Positions 59,999 through 64,000 of a DNA stretch of 64,000 nucleotides are shown in pieces. Where the stretch lies: the NCBI RefSeq assembly GCF_002161675.1, contig NZ_NFIH01000005.1, positions 62,001-126,000 on the forward strand, in the 5' to 3' direction. Under the pieces are notes generated by a model that had not been told where the DNA came from, ran no database searches, and saw only the letters and a program-made list of their open reading frames with translations. Numbering within the stretch: position 1 is the stretch's first letter; each line of letters starts with the position of its first letter. Source of the stretch: Pseudoflavonifractor sp. An44. GTDB taxonomy: Bacteria > Bacillota > Clostridia > Oscillospirales > Oscillospiraceae. Made by a program: the position numbers and the translations under genes.

Positions 59999-62620
59999 AT
60001 GGCTTCAACGCAAAAGAAAACCACCAAAAGCGGCGGGAAACGCACCCAGAGCAAGTCTGCCGCTCCCAAAAGTACCAAAAAGAAGACGACCTCCACCGCC
60101 AAGCCCAGAAAGAAGGCGGCCCCTGCCGCTCCTTCCTACCACCGAGAGATCGGCGGCGTGGTATGCCTGGTGTTGGCCTTCTTTGGCTCTTTTGGCTACT
60201 TTGGTGTCAAGGCCGCATTCATCGACCTGTTTTGCGACTTGCTCCGGGGCCTGTGTGGCTACGGCTACTACCTGGCGCCGCCTGTTTTGGTGCTGTGCGC
60301 CTACATCTTGATCTTTCACCGCCGCCGCCCGGTGCGGCTGCGCCTGACCTGTGCGCTGCTGCTGCCGGTGCTGGCCGGTGCCATTCTACACCTCATGCTC
60401 AGCGGCAACCGCTTTACATGGGGGATGAATCTCATGGGCCAGCTGTGGATGGCTGGTCTGCGCAGCAACTCCGGCGGTGTGCTGGGCGGCATCCTGGCCA
60501 TCTCCTTCCGCTACGCTTTCAGTACGGTGGGGGCTATGGTGGTGCTTCTGGTGGTGACCCTGCTCACCTTGCTCTTTGCCTTCAACCGCACCCCGGTGGA
60601 GTTCTATCAGGATATGCGGGGCTGGATGGAGGAGCGGGAAGAGGCCCGTCAAGCCCGGTGGGAAGAGGAGGAAGAGCCTCAGACCTACGAGGCACCTCAG
60701 CCGCCCGCCCCTCGGAGACGGGAGCGAAAGCCCGCCATTGATATCCCGGTAGACGACACCCCCGCCCCTCAGCCTGCCCCCCGAAAGAAGAAACTGTTCG
60801 ACCTGTGGGGGAAGGAAGCTGAGCCTACGCCGCCCGCCGCAGTTTCAGAGGAGCCCACAGGCGAGGTGGCGGTGGAGGAGGAACTGCCCGAGATTTTCCC
60901 CGCACCCCAGGTGGAGCCGGAGCCTGAGCCGGCTGTGGCTCAGCCCGTCCCCGCACCGGCCCAGCCCCCGGTGGAGAAGGTTACCCGCCAGGAGGCTCAA
61001 CAGGCCCACGCCCAGGTGGCCCAGGAGATCGAGGCGGGCATGGAACAGAGCAACACCGGGGTGTACCGCTATCCCCCTGTGTCCCTGCTGGCGGAAGGCA
61101 GCGGCATGGCCGCCGCTGCCGCTGGAGAGCTCCAGACCAACCAGCAGCGACTCCAGGACGCCCTCATCTCCTTCGGCGTGGATGCCCACATCGTCAACGT
61201 CACTCGAGGTCCCTCGGTGACCCGGTACGAGCTGGAGCTGGAGCAGGGCGTGAAGCTGAACAAGATCACCAACCTCTCCGACGATATCGCCCTGGCTCTG
61301 GGCGCCTCCGCGGTGCGTGTGGCCCCCATCCCCGATAAGATTTCCACTGTGGGCATTGAGGTGCCCAACCGCCAGGTGAGCCCTGTGGCCATTCGGGACG
61401 TCATCAGCGACCGGGCCTTTACCGACAGCCCCTCCAAGGTATCCTTTGCCGTGGGCAAGGACATCGGGGGCAACTGTGTGGTGGGCAACATCGCCAAGCT
61501 GCCCCATATGCTCATTGCCGGTACCACCGGTTCCGGTAAGTCGGTGTGCACCAACTCCCTCATCATCTCTCTGCTGTACAAGGCCACCCCCGACGAGGTG
61601 CGCCTCATCATGGTGGACCCCAAGATGGTGGAGTTGGGGGTGTACAACGGCATCCCTCATCTGCTCATCCCCGTGGTCACCGACCCCAAGAAGGCCGCCG
61701 GCGCCCTGCAATGGGCGGTGTGTGAGATGATGAAGCGGTACAAGGCTTTCTCTGAGGTGGGAGCCAAGGATCTTGCCTCCTACAACAACCACGCCCGCAA
61801 GAGCGGGCGGGACACCATGCCCCAGATCGTGGTGGTCATCGACGAGCTGGCCGACCTGATGCTGGTGGCTGCCAAAGAGGTGGAAGAGTCCATCTGCCGG
61901 GTGGCCCAGATGGGCCGTGCCTCGGGCATGCACCTGGTCATTGCCACCCAGCGTCCCTCTGCCGATGTCATCACGGGCCTGATGAAGGCCAACATCCCCA
62001 GCCGCATTGCCTTTGCCGTGGCCTCCAGCTTGGAGTCCCGCATCATTCTGGACACCACCGGTGCCGAGAAGCTGGTGGGCAAGGGTGACATGCTCTATGC
62101 CCCTCTGGGCCAGGGCAAGCCCCAGCGTGTCCAGGGCTGCTTTATCTCTGAGGAGGAGGTGGCCCAGGTGGTGGACTTCATCAAGCAGAGCGGCACCGCC
62201 CAGTACGACGAGTCGGTGATGCATGAAATCGAAAAGCACGCCGAGGAGAAGGAGAAAGGCGCCAAGGGTGTGGGCGGGTCCGATCCCAACCAGGGCGGGG
62301 ACTATGACGAGCTGCTCCCCGCTGCCATCGACGTGGTGCTGGAGGTAGGACAGGCCTCGGTGTCCATGCTCCAACGCCGCCTGAAGCTGGGCTACGGCCG
62401 AGCCGCCCGCCTGGTGGACCAGATGGAGGAGAAGGGCGTGGTGGGCCCCTTTGAGGGCTCCAAGCCCCGCCAGCTGCTCATCACCAAGGAGCAGTGGCAG
62501 GAGATGCAGTACCGCCAGAACATGGTGGACACTGCCCCGGAGCCCTCGGAGCCGGTACCAGAGGAGTTCCCCTTTGAGGGAGATGCCGTGGAGCAGAGCC
62601 GAGATTTACCGCCATTTTAA
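59999..62620 (+). CDS. ftsK: FtsK/SpoIIIE DNA translocase
   Basis: 873 residues. A Lys/Ser/Thr-rich N-terminus (1-48) is followed by four membrane helices (about 50-195), a Pro/Glu-rich linker (about 215-345), and the motor with Walker A GTTGSGKSVCTNSL (about 509-518) and VVVIDELADLM. A C-terminal winged-helix gamma domain (YDELLPAAIDVVLEVGQASVSMLQRRLKLGYGRAARLVDQME) follows. It pumps chromosomes through the closing septum. ATG 59999 follows GAGGAGG. Placed with uppP, closed by a terminator. Confidence 0.97.
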   Translation: MASTQKKTTKSGGKRTQSKSAAPKSTKKKTTSTAKPRKKAAPAAPSYHREIGGVVCLVLAFFGSFGYFGVKAAFIDLFCDLLRGLCGYGYYLAPPVLVLCAYILIFHRRRPVRLRLTCALLLPVLAGAILHLMLSGNRFTWGMNLMGQLWMAGLRSNSGGVLGGILAISFRYAFSTVGAMVVLLVVTLLTLLFAFNRTPVEFYQDMRGWMEEREEARQARWEEEEEPQTYEAPQPPAPRRRERKPAIDIPVDDTPAPQPAPRKKKLFDLWGKEAEPTPPAAVSEEPTGEVAVEEELPEIFPAPQVEPEPEPAVAQPVPAPAQPPVEKVTRQEAQQAHAQVAQEIEAGMEQSNTGVYRYPPVSLLAEGSGMAAAAAGELQTNQQRLQDALISFGVDAHIVNVTRGPSVTRYELELEQGVKLNKITNLSDDIALALGASAVRVAPIPDKISTVGIEVPNRQVSPVAIRDVISDRAFTDSPSKVSFAVGKDIGGNCVVGNIAKLPHMLIAGTTGSGKSVCTNSLIISLLYKATPDEVRLIMVDPKMVELGVYNGIPHLLIPVVTDPKKAAGALQWAVCEMMKRYKAFSEVGAKDLASYNNHARKSGRDTMPQIVVVIDELADLMLVAAKEVEESICRVAQMGRASGMHLVIATQRPSADVITGLMKANIPSRIAFAVASSLESRIILDTTGAEKLVGKGDMLYAPLGQGKPQRVQGCFISEEEVAQVVDFIKQSGTAQYDESVMHEIEKHAEEKEKGAKGVGGSDPNQGGDYDELLPAAIDVVLEVGQASVSMLQRRLKLGYGRAARLVDQMEEKGVVGPFEGSKPRQLLITKEQWQEMQYRQNMVDTAPEPSEPVPEEFPFEGDAVEQSRDLPPF

Positions 62621-62626
62621 GACGAA

Positions 62627-62663
62627 AAGAGCTGGACAGAACTTGGGTTCTGTCCAGCTCTTC
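62627..62663. terminator. Bidirectional terminator between ftsK and the SLH gene
   Basis: A perfect 16-bp hairpin (62627-62642 with 62647-62662) between convergent genes. Confidence 0.85.
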
Positions 62664-62666
62664 TAC

Positions 62667-63626
62667 TTATTGAAACCAGCTGGTCTCCCGGCTGTCCACC
62701 ACATCCAGGGCGGCGGAGAGCTTCTGGGCGGCTTCCCCCCGGGTGAGGGTGTCCGAGAGAGTGGCCCCAGGGGCCACCACGTCCAGCGCCTCCAGGTTGG
62801 CCACCGACTGGCTGGCCCAGGCGGGAATCTCTTGGCTCACCGAGGTGGTGTGGATGGGGATGTCGGTGGTGCACAGAAGCTCTTCCAGCATCACCGCGGC
62901 CTCCAGCTGGGTGATGGAGTCCGAGGGGGAGAACACCACTTGGCCGTCCTCGTTTTGTTCTCCCAGCCCAGCCCCCTGCATCACAGCGGCGGAGACATAT
63001 CCTTTGGCCCAGGCGGAGATGTCTCCATCGTCATAAAAGCCGGTGGTGGAAACCCCGTCCAGGGGCTGGGTCTGAGTCACGTCCATGGCCAGCACCAGAA
63101 ATTCCTCCCGGGTGAGGGGCTGATGGGGGTCAAAGTAGGCCACCCCTGCCATTTGACGGCCCACGTAGATGCCCTCCTCGGCCAGGCGCAGGGCGGCATA
63201 GTGGTAGGGACTGCCGTCCAGATCGGCATAGGTCACGCCACAGGTGGGCACGGTGATGGAGATCTCCACGGTGGCGGGCTCGGAGACGTTGCCCATGCTG
63301 TCAATGGCCACATAGGAGAACACGTCGGAGCCTTTCTTGTTCTCGTAGGGGGTGTACCAGAAGGTGGAGGTGTCCTTCTCATCCAGAGTCACCTGGCCCC
63401 GGGCGGGGCTGTCCACCACCTGGTAGGTGATGAGATCTCCCTCGGGGTCCACGGCGGAGAAGGTGCTGGTGATGGCAATGTCCTGATAGGTGGTCAGGGT
63501 AAGATTTTTCGCCACCGGCGGGGTGTTCTCCCCGCCAGTGCTGACGGTGGTGACCACGGCGGCGGACACCGGCATGGTCAGGGCCCCCGCCAGCAGCAGG
63601 CAGAATAGGGGAAGACGGTATTTCAC
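62667..63626 (-). CDS. Secreted protein with Ig-like domain and S-layer-homology repeats
   Basis: 319 residues. A signal peptide (1-22) is followed by a cadherin/Big-type beta domain (about 35-127, AVDPEGDLITYQVVDSPARGQVTLDEK) and three SLH-like repeats (about 133-310): ALRLAEEGIYVGRQMAGVAYFDPHQPLTREEF; WAKGYVSAAVMQGAGLGEQ; ASQSVANLEALDVV. SLH repeats bind pyruvylated wall polymers, so the protein sits on the wall; no enzyme domain is seen. The start is GTG 63626 after AAGGAGG. Confidence 0.85.
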   Translation of the reverse strand: MKYRLPLFCLLLAGALTMPVSAAVVTTVSTGGENTPPVAKNLTLTTYQDIAITSTFSAVDPEGDLITYQVVDSPARGQVTLDEKDTSTFWYTPYENKKGSDVFSYVAIDSMGNVSEPATVEISITVPTCGVTYADLDGSPYHYAALRLAEEGIYVGRQMAGVAYFDPHQPLTREEFLVLAMDVTQTQPLDGVSTTGFYDDGDISAWAKGYVSAAVMQGAGLGEQNEDGQVVFSPSDSITQLEAAVMLEELLCTTDIPIHTTSVSQEIPAWASQSVANLEALDVVAPGATLSDTLTRGEAAQKLSAALDVVDSRETSWFQ

Positions 63627-63692
63627 AAGAGGGTGCCTCCTTGCTCTGAGTTGATACCTCTAGCATGGCACATGGTGGTGAAAAATATTCGA

Positions 63693-64000
63693 TCAAGTTC
63701 GGTCTTTGAGCCAGCTGGGCAGGGGCCTCATTTTGATGCCCGACACCATGCCCATGGCCACAAAGAGGGTGAGGGTGGAGGAGCCGCCGTAGCTGAAGAA
63801 GGGAAGAGTCAGACCAATGACCGGGGCCACGTACAGGCACATGCCCACGTTGAGCATGGTCTGAATCATGAGCATGGCGGCGATGCCCATGGCGATGTAG
63901 GCGGACATGCGGCTCTTGGCCTGCCGGGACACCCACACACAGCGCAGGATGATGGCGAAGAGGAGCAGCAGCACCACGCAGCACCCCAACAGCCCCAACT
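63693..64000 (-). CDS. FtsW/RodA/SpoVE family protein, C-terminal part (5' end outside window)
   Basis: About 102 residues of the C-terminus, with the conserved LNVGMCLYVAPVIGLTLPFFSYGGSS of SEDS glycosyltransferases, which polymerise lipid II. The frame remains open to the window edge, so the gene begins beyond it. Whether it belongs to division (FtsW), elongation (RodA) or sporulation (SpoVE) cannot be decided from this part. Confidence 0.85.
   Translation of the reverse strand, partial: LGLLGCCVVLLLLFAIILRCVWVSRQAKSRMSAYIAMGIAAMLMIQTMLNVGMCLYVAPVIGLTLPFFSYGGSSTLTLFVAMGMVSGIKMRPLPSWLKDRT

Overview
The window is about 60% GC and densely coded, and looks like the chromosome of a Gram-positive, anaerobic member of the Clostridia, most likely an Oscillospiraceae relative of Flavonifractor or Pseudoflavonifractor. 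That is an inference. It rests on strong AGGAGG-type ribosome sites with frequent GTG/TTG starts, T-box and THF riboswitches, HPr kinase, an FtsEX-type M23 hydrolase, an S-layer-homology protein, a SleB-like hydrolase, ECF folate uptake and a sortase-type surface glycosidase. No 16S rRNA is present to settle the taxon.

Layout. 1-3.7 kb: end of ftsX, an M23 hydrolase, an S41 protease, and degV on the other strand. 3.8-9.1 kb: an unknown gene, then a cysteine T-box leader controlling cysE-cysS, followed by recD2. 9.1-11 kb: a leftward padR-DUF1700-DUF4097 operon with an inverted-repeat operator. 11-13.8 kb: a double Lrp-like regulator and an ADP-forming acyl-CoA ligase alpha subunit. 13.85-15.44 kb: an IS1182-like element framed by two palindromes that are exact reverse complements. 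15.4-20.7 kb: uraA behind a leader peptide and attenuator, an ECF sigma/anti-sigma pair, a lysA-like decarboxylase and a TVP38 membrane protein. 20.8-28.7 kb (leftward): csoR-copA copper operon, a thioesterase, and potABCD polyamine uptake. 28.7-37.6 kb: pseudouridine synthase, DUF177-rpmF, der-plsY-gpsA, rpmB, hprK, glmS. 37.6-41.1 kb: THF riboswitch, folC, folT and an AGCS symporter. 41.1-43 kb: tRNA-Ser(GGA), a SleB-like hydrolase, tRNA-Gln(CUG). 43-52.7 kb: ddl, murF, an ABC-F protein, prfA, a HAD-TsaC fusion, coaE, an M18 aminopeptidase and a ClpP-like TepA protease. 52.7-64 kb: DUF3592 protein, a 1,775-residue GH20 surface enzyme, uppP, ftsK, an SLH protein and the C-terminus of an FtsW/RodA protein.

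How it fits together. Much of the window serves envelope growth and division: FtsX/M23/S41, glmS, ddl, murF, uppP, ftsK, FtsW/RodA and plsY/gpsA. Translation genes are interleaved: cysS, rpmF, rpmB, der, prfA, TsaC and two tRNAs. Cysteine, folate, uracil, copper and polyamine genes each carry a recognisable local control region.

Most notable: two intergenic regions 34 kb apart (24228-24412 on the minus strand and 58778-58982 on the plus strand) hold the same ordered series of hairpins. The short linker motifs are conserved while the stem sequences differ and remain paired. This looks like a structured RNA or palindromic-repeat family that I cannot name. Other points of interest are a CopZ-like domain with its own start site inside copA, the HAD-TsaC fusion, the palindrome-framed insertion sequence, and the uORF-attenuator before uraA.
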